64,000 bases of DNA. Origin: Alphaproteobacteria bacterium (GTDB taxonomy: Bacteria; Myxococcota_A; UBA796; GCA-2862545). The stretch spans positions 62,001 to 126,000 of the forward strand of contig JACKER010000015.1 of NCBI GenBank assembly GCA_020632925.1, written 5' to 3'. The translations under genes and the position numbers were made by a program. Within the stretch, counting starts at the first letter, position 1; every line of letters begins with the position of its first letter. Shown here piece by piece: positions 8,264 to 17,080 of this stretch. The notes under the pieces are model-generated. The model did not search any database. It was not told the origin of the DNA and saw nothing but the letters and a program-made list of their open reading frames with translations.

Positions 8264-9196
8264 ATGTCCCGCCTCGTGAACGCCACTGCCAACGTCCGAG
8301 AGGATCTGGTCGCCGCCGGGTTGGCGGTCGCGACGTTCGGGTTGCTCGTGGTCGGTGCATCGGTCCGGGTGAACGGCGCCGGGCTGGCTTGTCCGGACTG
8401 GCCGCTGTGCTTCGGGCAGGTCGTGCCCCCCATCGACGTGCAGGTGGGGTTCGAGTTCGGTCACCGCGTGCTGGCCGGGGTGATCTCCCTCGGCTTCCTC
8501 GGTCTGGGCGGGCTGCTGCTGCTCCGGGGCTCTCGCGCCGCGCGGGCCGTCTGGGGCGTCGCCGCCGCCGCGCTGGTCGCGCAGATCGTCCTGGGCGGGC
8601 TCACCGTGCTCCACCTGCTCGCGGAGTGGACGGTCGCGAGCCACCTGCTGACGGGCAACACCTTCTGCTCGCTGCTGCTGGTGCTCGCGCTGCTCCTCCG
8701 CTCGGAGAGGTTCGCCGACGATCGCGCCCCGGTGACCCTCGCGATGCGCGCGGTCGCGGCGCCGCTGGTCGTGCTGGTGCCGCTCCAGCTGCTGCTCGGC
8801 GGGTTCGTCGCCGGCTCGCACGCCGGCCTGGTCTGTCCGGCCTTCCCGGGGTGCGGGACGGCGGACGGCGCCTGGTTCCCGACCTTCTCGGGGCTCCTCG
8901 GCCTGCAGGTGACCCACCGTCTCGTGGCCTGGGTGCTGCTCGGAACGGCGGCGCTGACCGCGATCGTGGCGCGCGGCCGTCGCCCGGCGCTGGCGGTCTT
9001 CGGCGCGGTGCTGCTCCAGGCGTCGATCGGCGTCGCCAACGTGCTGCTCCGGCTCCCCGTCGAGGTGACCCTGCTGCACACCGCGGGCGCCGCCCTGGTC
9101 GCCTGGACCACCGTGTGGACGCACTGGGACCTGTGGCGGGCCCCGGTCGCGGCGTCGGCGCCCGAGGGTGCGGCGTCGGTGGCGGGGTCCCCGTGA
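8264..9196 (+). CDS. ctaA: Heme A synthase (COX15/CtaA family)
   Basis: 310 residues, about eight transmembrane segments. It converts heme O to heme A for the aa3-type oxidase encoded downstream. The N-terminal half has GASVRVNGAGLACPDWPLCFG and the heme-ligand His of EFGHRVLAG; the second half repeats the fold with LQVTHRLVAWVL and TLLHTAGA. A Cys pair in the loop between helices (VCPAFPGC) recalls the CtaA ectodomain disulfide. ATG 8264 is chosen over upstream in-frame codons because it starts right before the first membrane helix. It overlaps ctaB by GTGA. Confidence 0.93.
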   Translation: MSRLVNATANVREDLVAAGLAVATFGLLVVGASVRVNGAGLACPDWPLCFGQVVPPIDVQVGFEFGHRVLAGVISLGFLGLGGLLLLRGSRAARAVWGVAAAALVAQIVLGGLTVLHLLAEWTVASHLLTGNTFCSLLLVLALLLRSERFADDRAPVTLAMRAVAAPLVVLVPLQLLLGGFVAGSHAGLVCPAFPGCGTADGAWFPTFSGLLGLQVTHRLVAWVLLGTAALTAIVARGRRPALAVFGAVLLQASIGVANVLLRLPVEVTLLHTAGAALVAWTTVWTHWDLWRAPVAASAPEGAASVAGSP

Positions 9197-10101
9197 CCCA
9201 GCTCCCCGAGGTCATCGAGGAGCCCGGCCGCCCGGGTTGGGTCGACTGGCTCCGCCTGATGGTGGAGATCGCCCGCCCGCGGGTGATCGGGCTCGTCGTG
9301 TTCACCGGACTGCCCGCGCTCGCGCTGGGTCGGGACGGCTGGGTGCCGATGTCGGTGGCGCTCCCGGTGCTGCTGGGGACGGGCCTCGCGGGCGCCGCCT
9401 CGAGCGCGCTCAACGCCTGGGTCGAGCGGGAGAGCGACGCGCACATGGCGCGCACCCGCAAGCGACCGCTGCCCGCTGCCGTCATGCTGCCCAACGTGGT
9501 GCTGGGCTACGGCCTCGTGCTCACCGTCGTCTCGACGGTCATCCTGTGGGCCGTGGGCGGGGCGATGGCCGCGGCCGTCTCCCTCGCCACGATCGCGTTC
9601 TACGTCCTGGGGTACACGGTGTGGCTCAAGCCCCGGACCCCGCAGAACATCGTGATCGGTGGGGCCGCCGGTGGCACCGCGCCGCTGATCGTGTCGGCCG
9701 CCGCGGACCACGAGCTCTCGCTCGGCGCCTGGCTGCTCTTCCTCATCGTGTTCCTGTGGACGCCGCCGCACTTCTGGGCGATCGCCATCTTCCGCCGCAA
9801 GGAGTACGAGCAGGCCGGCTTCCCCATGATGCCCTCGGTCGTCGGTGACCACGGCACGCGCCTGCGCTCCGTGGCGTACACCGTGGCGCTGATCGTGGTG
9901 ACCTTGATCCCGACCGCGCTCGGCTACCTCTCCGCGGCGTACGCGGTGACGGCGGCGGTCCTGGGCGTCGGGTTCCTGGCGCTGGTGCTGCAGAGCGTGC
10001 GTGCACAGCGACCGGTCGTCGACTGGCGCGTGTTCAAGGGCTCGGTCGTGTACCTGGGCCTCCTGTTCACCGCGATGCTGGGCGATCTGATCCTCGCCTG
10101 A
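9193..10101 (+). CDS. ctaB: Protoheme IX farnesyltransferase (heme O synthase)
   Basis: 302-residue UbiA-family membrane prenyltransferase that makes heme O, the substrate of CtaA. Starts at GTG 9193, overlapping the ctaA stop (GTGA), which indicates translational coupling. The first Asp-rich motif is NAWVERESDAHMARTRKRPLP, with Glu where many CtaB have Asp; the second region reads YTVWLKPRTPQNIVIGG. WTPPHFWAIAI and PMMPSVVGDHGTR are family signatures. About eight or nine membrane helices. Confidence 0.94.
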   Translation: MTQLPEVIEEPGRPGWVDWLRLMVEIARPRVIGLVVFTGLPALALGRDGWVPMSVALPVLLGTGLAGAASSALNAWVERESDAHMARTRKRPLPAAVMLPNVVLGYGLVLTVVSTVILWAVGGAMAAAVSLATIAFYVLGYTVWLKPRTPQNIVIGGAAGGTAPLIVSAAADHELSLGAWLLFLIVFLWTPPHFWAIAIFRRKEYEQAGFPMMPSVVGDHGTRLRSVAYTVALIVVTLIPTALGYLSAAYAVTAAVLGVGFLALVLQSVRAQRPVVDWRVFKGSVVYLGLLFTAMLGDLILA

Positions 10102-10249
10102 GGCCCCGACGGCCGCGTCCGACGCAACAACGGGATGCAGCGCCGCAAGCAGAGGATCGTCCGTCACAACGGGCGGGCGATTCCCGGGCGCGCTTGCGGT
10201 CGCAGGGACCTCGGGGCACGGAGGGGGCCGACGTGAGGACGAGGCTCAG

Positions 10250-10831
10250 ATGAAGGGACACCACCTGGTCGCGACGCTCCTGCTCTCGGGCTGCATGCTG
10301 CGGCCCTACGATCACGATCCCATCGAGATCGCGTCGCGGTACCAGTTCAAGTACCCCGAGCAATGCTCTGCCTGGCTGCGCAGCCCCAAGACCCACTACC
10401 TGTACTGCTCGTCGCCGGCGTTCACGGTGGTGGCCGACCTGCCCAAGCCCGCCGCGGCGGCCGGTGGCGGCGGTGGGGCGCCCGCGAAGGACGGCCCGAC
10501 CGACCAGGCCTCGCTCGTGGCCAACGGCGAGAAGGTGTACACGCAGGTCTGCCAGGCGTGCCACGGGCCGGACGGCAAGGGCACCCCGGGCGCCTTCCCT
10601 CCGCTCGCCGGCTCCGGCGGGTACTACGGTGACGCCAAGAACCACGCGTCCATCATCGTGAAGGGCCTCAACGGCGCGATCACGGTGCAGGGTGTGGAGT
10701 TCAACGGGGCGATGCCGCCCCAGGGCCACCTCTCGGACTACGAGATCGCGTCGGTCGCCACCTACGAGCGCAACTCCTGGGGCAACGCCGACGGTATCGT
10801 GCTGCCCGAGGACGTCGCCGCAGTCCGGTGA
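10250..10831 (+). CDS. Monoheme cytochrome c lipoprotein
   Basis: 193 residues. The lipoprotein signal ends LLLSGC (Cys15). A Pro/Ala/Gly linker (about 65-85) leads to a class I cytochrome c domain with CQACH (Cys101, Cys104, His105) and a probable axial Met in GAMPPQGHLSD. Likely a membrane-tethered electron carrier to the downstream oxidase, whose subunit II has no fused cytochrome c. Overlaps the next gene by GTGA. A 148 bp gap separates it from ctaB and may hold a promoter. Confidence 0.88.
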   Translation: MKGHHLVATLLLSGCMLRPYDHDPIEIASRYQFKYPEQCSAWLRSPKTHYLYCSSPAFTVVADLPKPAAAAGGGGGAPAKDGPTDQASLVANGEKVYTQVCQACHGPDGKGTPGAFPPLAGSGGYYGDAKNHASIIVKGLNGAITVQGVEFNGAMPPQGHLSDYEIASVATYERNSWGNADGIVLPEDVAAVR

Positions 10832-11376
10832 GCGCCCCGATGTCGGCGTCGGCCGACGTGCTCGGCACCACCTTCCGGCGCCGGGTGCTGGCGCTGTCCG
10901 GCGTCATCTTCGTGGTCGTCGCCGCGCTGCTCTTCGCACCGCGTCCCGAGGGGATGGCGGGGTGGATCGACGTGAGCGCCCTGCCGTGGGTGAACGCGGG
11001 CATCAACGCCCTGTGCGGCGTCGTGCTCGTCGCTGGCTTCACGGCCGTGAAGACGGGCCGGATCGCGCTGCACCGCGCGCTGATGACGGTGGCCATGGGG
11101 CTGTCCGCCCTGTTCCTCGTCACCTACGTCACCTACCACCTGTTCTCGCCGGGTCCCGCCCACTACGCGGGTGAATGGCGGGCGCTCTACCTCGTGATCC
11201 TGCTCACCCACGTGGTGCTGGCCGCCGTCGTGCTGCCGGCCGCCATGAACACCTGGGCGAGGGGCTTCACGGGGGCGGTGCCCGAGCACCGTCGCCTCGC
11301 GCGTCCGACGTTCGCGGCCTGGATCTACGTCTCGGTCACGGGCGTCCTGGTCACGTGGATGGCGCACGGAGGCTGA
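10828..11376 (+). CDS. DUF420 membrane protein, CtaM-like oxidase assembly factor
   Basis: 182 residues, about five membrane helices. It matches the DUF420 pattern closely: PWVNAGINALCG, LHRALMTVAMGLSALFLVTY, a histidine in YHLF, LILLTHVVLAAVVLP, HRRLARPTFAAWIYVSVTGV. In Bacillus and Staphylococcus the DUF420 protein CtaM is needed to make active heme A oxidases, which fits the position between cytochromes and oxidase subunits. GTG 10828 overlaps the previous stop; ATG 10840 is a possible alternative. Confidence 0.85.
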   Translation: MSAPMSASADVLGTTFRRRVLALSGVIFVVVAALLFAPRPEGMAGWIDVSALPWVNAGINALCGVVLVAGFTAVKTGRIALHRALMTVAMGLSALFLVTYVTYHLFSPGPAHYAGEWRALYLVILLTHVVLAAVVLPAAMNTWARGFTGAVPEHRRLARPTFAAWIYVSVTGVLVTWMAHGG

Positions 11377-11490
11377 CCTGCGGCGCCAGGTGCATCGATT
11401 TGGGGCAGGGTCGGTGCAGGTGCCCTCCGATACAACGTCTCCCCTCTATGGGTGGGGGTCCTCGACCCCTCCCGCCGCTGCGGATGGAGC

Positions 11491-12180
11491 ATGAGCAACG
11501 TCGCTTCCCGGTGGTCCGTCGGCTGGGCCGCCCCGATCCTCGGACTCGCGATCTTCGGGATCGTGGGCGCCTGCCGCGGGACGACCATCCCTGCGTCGGC
11601 GCGCTCGGCGGACGCCGTGACGCCCGAGCGCGGCGAGGTCCTGTACTCGAACTACTGCGCCCAGTGCCACAAGGCCGACGGGCACGGCCAGGAGAGCGTC
11701 GGTGCGCCGTCGATCGCCGGCCTCCCGCAGTGGTACGTGAAGACCCAGCTGATGAACTTCCGCCAGGGCATCCGCGGCGCCCACTTCGACGACATCGAGG
11801 GCCTGCGCATGCGGCCGATGTCGTTGTCCCTGCCCGCGCAGGAAGACGTGGACGCCGTCTCGCTCTATGTCGGGACGATGCGTCCGGTGGCGCCCGCGCC
11901 GTCGGTCCAGGGTGGCGACGCCGGGCACGGCTCGCAGCTGTTCACGACCTGCCAGGCCTGCCACGGCACCGATGGCAAGGGCAACGAGGCCATGGGGGCG
12001 CCGCCACTGACGGTGCAGCCCGACTGGTACCTCGTGCGGCAGCTCGGGAAGTTCAAGAACGGCGTGCGCGGGGCGGACCCCCGCGACGTGAAGGGCGCGA
12101 CCATGCGGCCGATGGCCCAGGGTCTCGCGGACGAGCAGGCGATGAAGGACGTGGTCGGCCACGTGATGACCCTGCGGTAG
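11491..12180 (+). CDS. Diheme cytochrome c lipoprotein
   Basis: 229 residues from ATG 11491, which follows GGATGGAGC and opens a lipoprotein signal ending GIVGAC (Cys28). Two cytochrome c domains in tandem: CAQCH (Cys57, Cys60, His61) and CQACH (Cys155, Cys158, His159), each followed by GLPQWYVKTQL or QPDWYLVRQLGKFKNG and a probable axial Met in RMRPMS and TMRPMA. This is the c4/c553-like diheme pattern. It heads the oxidase operon and probably donates electrons to CuA. An in-frame ATG at 11452 would add 13 atypical residues. Confidence 0.9.
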   Translation: MSNVASRWSVGWAAPILGLAIFGIVGACRGTTIPASARSADAVTPERGEVLYSNYCAQCHKADGHGQESVGAPSIAGLPQWYVKTQLMNFRQGIRGAHFDDIEGLRMRPMSLSLPAQEDVDAVSLYVGTMRPVAPAPSVQGGDAGHGSQLFTTCQACHGTDGKGNEAMGAPPLTVQPDWYLVRQLGKFKNGVRGADPRDVKGATMRPMAQGLADEQAMKDVVGHVMTLR

Positions 12181-12218
12181 ACCTCAACTCCCTACGAGCA
12201 TTCGTCAGGAGACGGCCC

Positions 12219-12335
12219 ATGGCCAAGGAAGAGAGTCCGGATCAAATCGCGAGCAAGACGTTCTGGGTCACCCTGATCGGGGCGATCCTGTTCATCGGCG
12301 TCAGCTTCGCGTTCGTCACGATGGGCAGCCTATGA
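12219..12335 (+). CDS. Small single-span membrane protein of the oxidase operon
   Basis: 38 residues: a charged N-terminus (MAKEESPDQIASKTF) then one membrane helix (WVTLIGAILFIGVSFAFV). It lies between the diheme cytochrome and subunit II, and its stop overlaps the subunit II start (ATGA), so it is very probably translated with the oxidase. Such small subunits (as in CtaH or CcoQ-type peptides) often stabilise oxidases; no specific family was recognised. Confidence 0.7.
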   Translation: MAKEESPDQIASKTFWVTLIGAILFIGVSFAFVTMGSL

Positions 12336-12994
12336 TCGAGAGCCTCGTCCAGCCGGGGTCGACCTTCGCCCCGGACATCGACTTCGTCATCAACCTCGTC
12401 GGCGGCCTCGTCTTCTTCTGGGGCGGGCTGACGGTTGCGATGTTCTTCTGGCTGCTCTGGCGCTACCGGTACCGGGAGGGCGTCAAGGCGCTCTACGTGA
12501 CCGGCAACGAGCCCGAGCTCAAGCGCTGGATCAACATCCCGCACTACCTCATCATCCTGTGCGATCTCGCCATCATCGGGTTCGCGGTGCAGACCTGGTA
12601 CAAGGTCAAGCAGGACATCCCGCCGGTGGACGACGAAATCCGCGTCGTCGGCCAGCAGTGGGCCTGGACCTTCCAGCACACCGGCCCCGACGGGAAGATG
12701 GGGACGGACGACGACATCAAGACGGCCGACGTGCTGCACGTGGAGGTCGACAAGACCTACCAGTTCACGCTCGAGAGCCGCGACGTGCTCCACAGCTTCT
12801 CGGTGCCCATCTTCCGCCTCAAGCAGGACGTGATCCCGGGCCGCGAGATCCAGGGCTGGTTCCACCCCACGGTGGCCGGCGCGTTCGACATCCAGTGCGC
12901 CGAGATGTGTGGGATCGGCCACGGCATCATGGCCGCCCGCATCATCGTCGAGACCCCCGAGCAGCACGCCGCCTGGCTGGCTGGCGCGAAGTAG
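12332..12994 (+). CDS. ctaC: Cytochrome c oxidase subunit II
   Basis: 220 residues with two N-terminal membrane helices (about 18-43 and 70-92) and a periplasmic cupredoxin domain. All CuA ligands are present: His154 (LHSFSVP), Cys189, Glu191, Cys193, His197 and Met200 in CAEMCGIGHGIM. The electron-entry stretch VVGQQWAWTF is conserved. There is no fused cytochrome c domain, so electrons must come from a separate cytochrome, probably the diheme lipoprotein two genes upstream. A loop PDGKMGTDDD is slightly longer than usual. Confidence 0.96.
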   Translation: MIESLVQPGSTFAPDIDFVINLVGGLVFFWGGLTVAMFFWLLWRYRYREGVKALYVTGNEPELKRWINIPHYLIILCDLAIIGFAVQTWYKVKQDIPPVDDEIRVVGQQWAWTFQHTGPDGKMGTDDDIKTADVLHVEVDKTYQFTLESRDVLHSFSVPIFRLKQDVIPGREIQGWFHPTVAGAFDIQCAEMCGIGHGIMAARIIVETPEQHAAWLAGAK

Positions 12995-13003
12995 AGGGAG
13001 CCC

Positions 13004-14719
13004 ATGTCCGAGGCACATCAGATCGACGGGCATCATGGCCACGACGCCCACGGCCACCACGAGCCGACGTTCCTCGAGAAGTACATCTTCCCGTTGGACC
13101 ACAAGTACATCGGCATGCAGTACATGCTCACGGGCATGGTCATGGCGCTGTTCGGCGGCTTCTTCGCCTACTCCTTCCGGATGCAGCTCGCGTTCCCCGG
13201 CATCTCCGTGCCCGGGTTCGGGATCGTGTCCCCCACGGAGTACAACGCCCTGGTCACGAACCACGGCTCGGTCATGATCTTCTGGGTCGCGATGCCCGTG
13301 CTCATCGCGGCCTTCGGGAACTTCCTCATCCCGCTGATGATCGGCGCGGACGACATGGTGTTCCCCAAGCTGAACCGCCTGTCCTACCAGGTGTTCCTGC
13401 TCTCCTGCATCGTGCTCGGCATCTCCTGGATCGTCCCGGGTGGTGGCTTCGGCGGCGCGTGGACCTCGTACCCGCCGCTGTCCGCGAACGGCGACTACAG
13501 CATGACCCCCCTCGGGTCCTCGCTGTGGCTCACCGCCGTCGCGCTCGAGTTCGCGGCCTTCCTCATCGGCGGCATCAACTTCATCACCACGGCGATGAAC
13601 TCGCGCGCCCCGGGCATGAAGGCCAAGGACGTGCCGATGACCGTGTGGATGATCTGCATCGCCAGCATCATGTTCATGGCCTCGGTCGGTCCGCTGATCG
13701 CCGGCGCCATCATGCTGCTCTTCGATCAGCAGCTCGGCACGGGCTTCTTCGACTGGAAGCGCGGCAGCGACCCGGTCCTGTGGCAGCACCTGTTCTGGTT
13801 CTTCGGCCACCCCGAGGTCTACGTCGTGCTCCTGCCGGCGACGGGCTTCGTGGCCGAGATCATCACGGTGTTCGCCCGCAAGAAGCTCTTCGGGTACCAG
13901 ACCATCCTGTACACCGCGATCGGCACCGGCGCGCTCTCCTTCTTCGTGTGGGCGCACCACCAGTTCGTGGCCGGCATCGACCCGCGGATGGCGAACATCT
14001 TCACCATCACGACGGTGCTCATCTCGATCCCGATCGCGGAGATGATGTTCCTGTACATCGCCACCCTCTACGGCGGATCGATCCGGTTCCAGACGCCGAT
14101 GCTCTGGGCGCTCGGGTTCATCTTCGAGTTCCTGATCGGCGGCGTCACCGGGATCTTCCTCGGTGCCTCGGGCGCGGACATCTACTTCCACGACACCTAC
14201 TTCGTCGTCGCGCACTTCCACTACACGTTCTTCCCGATCGCCTTCATCGGGACGTTCGCCGCCGCGACCTACTGGTTCCCGAAGATGTTCGGGCGGATGA
14301 TGAACGAGACGCTGGGCCGCATCCACTTCTGGGGCACCATCATCCCGGTCAACTTCATCTTCATCCCGCTCTTCATCACGGGCGCCGCCGGCCAGCACCG
14401 CCGGATCTACAACTACAACCACTTCCCGGATGTCTCGACCCCGGACCTGCAGACGCTGAACATCGTGGCGACCGTGTCGCTGGTGATCCTGCTCTGCTTC
14501 CAGACGGTCTTCCTGTTCAACTTCTTCTGGTCGATGTGGCGCGGCCCCAAGGCCCCCGCGAACCCCTGGAAGGCGAACACGCTCGAGTGGCAGGCGCCCT
14601 CGCCGCCCCCGCACGGGAACTTCCCGCCGGACAACATGCCGGTCGTCTACCGCGGCCCCTACGAGTACAGCGTCCCCGGCCGCGAGGACGACTACTGGCC
14701 CCAGAACCAGCCCAACTGA
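13004..14719 (+). CDS. ctaD: Cytochrome c oxidase subunit I
   Basis: 571 residues, twelve membrane helices. It holds heme a, heme a3 and CuB and reduces O2 while pumping protons. The WFFGHPEVYVVLLP segment has CuB ligand His269, Glu271 (the type A1 D-channel glutamate) and Tyr273 for the His-Tyr crosslink; WAHHQF supplies the other CuB histidines and VVAHFHY the heme ligands. The N-terminus is His-rich (HHGHDAHGHH). The start is supported by the GAGGGAG site 9 bp upstream. Confidence 0.98.
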   Translation: MSEAHQIDGHHGHDAHGHHEPTFLEKYIFPLDHKYIGMQYMLTGMVMALFGGFFAYSFRMQLAFPGISVPGFGIVSPTEYNALVTNHGSVMIFWVAMPVLIAAFGNFLIPLMIGADDMVFPKLNRLSYQVFLLSCIVLGISWIVPGGGFGGAWTSYPPLSANGDYSMTPLGSSLWLTAVALEFAAFLIGGINFITTAMNSRAPGMKAKDVPMTVWMICIASIMFMASVGPLIAGAIMLLFDQQLGTGFFDWKRGSDPVLWQHLFWFFGHPEVYVVLLPATGFVAEIITVFARKKLFGYQTILYTAIGTGALSFFVWAHHQFVAGIDPRMANIFTITTVLISIPIAEMMFLYIATLYGGSIRFQTPMLWALGFIFEFLIGGVTGIFLGASGADIYFHDTYFVVAHFHYTFFPIAFIGTFAAATYWFPKMFGRMMNETLGRIHFWGTIIPVNFIFIPLFITGAAGQHRRIYNYNHFPDVSTPDLQTLNIVATVSLVILLCFQTVFLFNFFWSMWRGPKAPANPWKANTLEWQAPSPPPHGNFPPDNMPVVYRGPYEYSVPGREDDYWPQNQPN

Positions 14720-14739
14720 TCGGCGACGAGAACCACACC

Positions 14740-15315
14740 ATGGCCTTCAAGCCCATCGCTACGACTCGCTCCGCCACCGGCATCCTGACCGCGAAGCTCG
14801 CGGTCTGGTGGCTGCTCGCCTCCGAGGTCGTCATCTTCGGCGGCGTCCTGGCGAGCTACATCATGCATCGCATCGGACATCCGGAGTGGGCGAACTACGC
14901 GTCGCACACGAACACGATGTTCGGCGCCATCAACACCATGATCCTGCTGACCTCGTCGCTGTCGGCGGTGCTCGCGCACCGGGCGGCCGAGCTCAAGGAC
15001 GGCAAGCAGGCGGCCAACCTCCTGCTCGCCACCGTCGGTGGTGGCGCGGCCTTCCTCTGCGTGAAGTCCATCGAGTGGACCGGTGAGATCAACCACGGCT
15101 TCACGATCACGGCGAACGGCTTCTGGTCGTTCTACTACACGGCGGCCGGCATCCACGGTCTGCACGTCATCGCCGGCATGATCCTGATGATCTGGGTCTC
15201 GATGTCCGCCCGCAAGAACGAGGAGCTGCACCGCGTCGAACTGGTCGGTATCTACTGGCACTTCGTCGACCTGGTGTGGATCTTCCTCTTCCCCCTCCTG
15301 TACATCGCGAAGTAG
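14740..15315 (+). CDS. ctaE: Cytochrome c oxidase subunit III
   Basis: 191 residues in five or so membrane helices, the short form lacking the first two helices of mitochondrial-type subunit III. Conserved: WWLLASEVVIFGG, the Glu of VKSIEWTGEI, GIHGLHVIAGMILM and WHFVDLVWIFLFPLLY. It begins 21 bp after ctaD. Subunit III stabilises the D-channel and oxygen supply of subunit I. Confidence 0.95.
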   Translation: MAFKPIATTRSATGILTAKLAVWWLLASEVVIFGGVLASYIMHRIGHPEWANYASHTNTMFGAINTMILLTSSLSAVLAHRAAELKDGKQAANLLLATVGGGAAFLCVKSIEWTGEINHGFTITANGFWSFYYTAAGIHGLHVIAGMILMIWVSMSARKNEELHRVELVGIYWHFVDLVWIFLFPLLYIAK

Positions 15316-15330
15316 CGCGGAGCTGAACCC

Positions 15331-15804
15331 ATGGCCGACGCCCACCACGCTGCTCACGACGACCACGGTCACGGCGAGCACCACGTCCACCCGCAGTCCC
15401 ACTACGTGAAGGTGTGGGGCGCCCTCATGGTGCTGTTCTTCATCTCGGTCCTCGGGCCGATGATCGGCATCAAGATCGTCACGCTGATCACCGCCTTCGG
15501 CATCGCCATCGTGAAGGCCAGCATGGTGGTCAAGTACTTCATGCATCTCGACGTCGAGAAGCGCATCGTTCACTACTTCCTGGCGATCTCGCTGGCGTTC
15601 ATGTTCCTGTTCTTCTTCGCCGTCGCGCCCGACGTGATGAACCACGAGGGACGCAACTGGAAGAACGTCGCTGCCCAGCACGCGGTCGAAGCGGGCCTCG
15701 CGGCCGGAGACGGTCACGGTGGGCACGGCGGTGGCCACGAGGGTGGCGAAGCGCCGGCCCACGAGGCTGGAGAAGCGCCGGCCCACGAGGGCGGCGAGCA
15801 CTGA
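15331..15804 (+). CDS. ctaF: Prokaryotic cytochrome c oxidase subunit IV
   Basis: 157 residues with three membrane helices (about 27-98), including the family signature MVVKYFMHL. Both ends are extended: the first 23 residues and the last 50 are rich in His, Gly and Glu, and the tail has two copies of EAPAHE. The His-rich tails could bind copper or other metal, but this is inference. It is in line with ctaCDE. Confidence 0.88.
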   Translation: MADAHHAAHDDHGHGEHHVHPQSHYVKVWGALMVLFFISVLGPMIGIKIVTLITAFGIAIVKASMVVKYFMHLDVEKRIVHYFLAISLAFMFLFFFAVAPDVMNHEGRNWKNVAAQHAVEAGLAAGDGHGGHGGGHEGGEAPAHEAGEAPAHEGGEH

Positions 15805-15876
15805 TCCGACCCCACCCGGGGGCACACCCCGCAGGGTAGCCCTCGCGCTGGGGCGACGATACCGACAGGAGGCGCC

Positions 15877-16500
15877 GTGGGAGCGACGATGAGCGGTAGC
15901 GGCTCCAGAAGGGAATCGCCGGACCTCCGGGTCGTACACCCTCCGCCTCAGGCCCGACGCAAGGCGGTCCCCAACGAAGTGCTCGGGATGATGATGTTCA
16001 TCCTCACCGAGCTCATGCTGTTCTCGGGGTTCATCAGCGCCTTCACGATCTCGAAGGCGCAGGCGCCCGCCTGGCCCCCTCCCGGTCAGCCCCGGCTCCC
16101 GGTCGAGGCGACTGCGATCAACACGGCCATCCTGCTCGCGTCCGGCGCGATGCTCTGGTACGCTGGCCGGCGCTTCGACAAGGTGGGACCTGCCGCTGCG
16201 CGGGTCCCGCTCGCGACCGCCGTGGCGCTCGGGCTCGGGTTCGTCACCTTCCAGGGTGTCGAGTGGGCGCGGCTGCTCGGCGAGGGGCTCACGATGGTGG
16301 GCTCGACCTACGGCGCGTTCTTCTTCTTGATCATCGGGTTCCACGGGCTGCACGTGATGGCCGGAGCCACGGCGCTGATCTGGCAGGGAACCTCGCTGTG
16401 GCGCGAGAAGCTCACGAGCGACGGGTTCTGGGCCGGGCGTCTGTTCTGGTACTTCGTGGTGCTCGTGTGGCCCGCGCTCTACTGGAAGGTGTACCTGTGA
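15877..16500 (+). CDS. Second heme-copper oxidase subunit III-like protein
   Basis: 207 residues from GTG 15877, which has a strong AGGAGG site. Five or six membrane helices and the subunit III signatures FILTELMLFSGF, FQGVEW (Glu), IIGFHGLHVMAGATALIW and FWYFVVLVWPALYW. The operon thus has two subunit III-like proteins; this one has a longer cytoplasmic N-terminus (ESPDLRVVHPPPQARRKAVPNE) and may belong to a different assembly, for example a quinol or nitric-oxide-reductase type complex, or be an extra subunit. It overlaps the next gene by GTGA. Confidence 0.85.
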   Translation: MGATMSGSGSRRESPDLRVVHPPPQARRKAVPNEVLGMMMFILTELMLFSGFISAFTISKAQAPAWPPPGQPRLPVEATAINTAILLASGAMLWYAGRRFDKVGPAAARVPLATAVALGLGFVTFQGVEWARLLGEGLTMVGSTYGAFFFLIIGFHGLHVMAGATALIWQGTSLWREKLTSDGFWAGRLFWYFVVLVWPALYWKVYL

Positions 16501-16673
16501 TCGTCTGGCTGCTGATCGCCGCCGACGCGCTGGCGTGCGCCACCTGCCAGGATCCCGATCCGCGCCGCAGCGCGATCTACCTCGACATGACGGTGTTCAT
16601 GTCGCTGACGCCGCTCATCGCGTTCGCGGGCGGCGGCCTGTGGATCTGGCAGCGGACCCGCGCCATCCGGTGA
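16497..16673 (+). CDS. Small membrane protein with N-terminal signal, oxidase operon
   Basis: 58 residues from GTG 16497, coupled to the previous stop by GTGA and to the next gene by another GTGA. It has a signal-like N-terminus ending in ADALA, a short Cys-containing segment (CATCQDPDP) and a C-terminal membrane helix (FMSLTPLIAFAGGGLWIW). Coupling on both sides makes it a credible gene. No family recognised; the CxxC could be a metal or redox site. Confidence 0.65.
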   Translation: MIVWLLIAADALACATCQDPDPRRSAIYLDMTVFMSLTPLIAFAGGGLWIWQRTRAIR

Positions 16674-17080
16674 TCGTCGCGCTCGTCCTCGCGGCGTGCG
16701 CCCGCACCACGCCCGAGCCCGTGCTCGCGCCGCCCGTGGTGGAGGCCCCGAGCCCGGCGCCGGTGGGCGTCCCCACGGAGGGTGGGCACTACCTCGTACG
16801 GGTGGAGGGCCGGGTGCCCGACCTGGTGGTCGTGGTCACGACCCCGGATCACGCTCCCGTCCAGGACGCGGTCCTGGCGGTGGTGGTGGACGGCGAGGGG
16901 CTGCTCGTCGACCCGGGCGAGTGCGACTCGGTCGGCGAGGTCCGGTGCGATCACCTCGACGGGCGCTACGCTTGCGTGGCACCCCGAGGCTGGGCGCCGG
17001 CCCCGGCACCCTCGGGCCGGGTCGCGATCGCGGTCGATGGGGACGCCGGGCTGGACCGGGTCGTCATCCCGCTTCCGTGA
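16670..17080 (+). CDS. Hypothetical lipoprotein at the end of the oxidase operon
   Basis: 136 residues from GTG 16670 (GTGA overlap with the previous gene). Lipobox VLAAC puts the lipid on Cys10; a Pro-rich spacer (about 12-38) leads to a small beta-rich domain with three cysteines (GECDS, VRCD, YACV). Function unknown. Its last 17 bp overlap the 3' end of the convergent rdgB-like gene. Confidence 0.65.
   Translation: MIVALVLAACARTTPEPVLAPPVVEAPSPAPVGVPTEGGHYLVRVEGRVPDLVVVVTTPDHAPVQDAVLAVVVDGEGLLVDPGECDSVGEVRCDHLDGRYACVAPRGWAPAPAPSGRVAIAVDGDAGLDRVVIPLP

Noticed and set aside
12242..14614. A 790-codon minus-strand open frame opposite oxidase subunits I and II
   Set aside because: Antisense to two unmistakable oxidase genes; His/Asp/Arg-rich nonsense composition.
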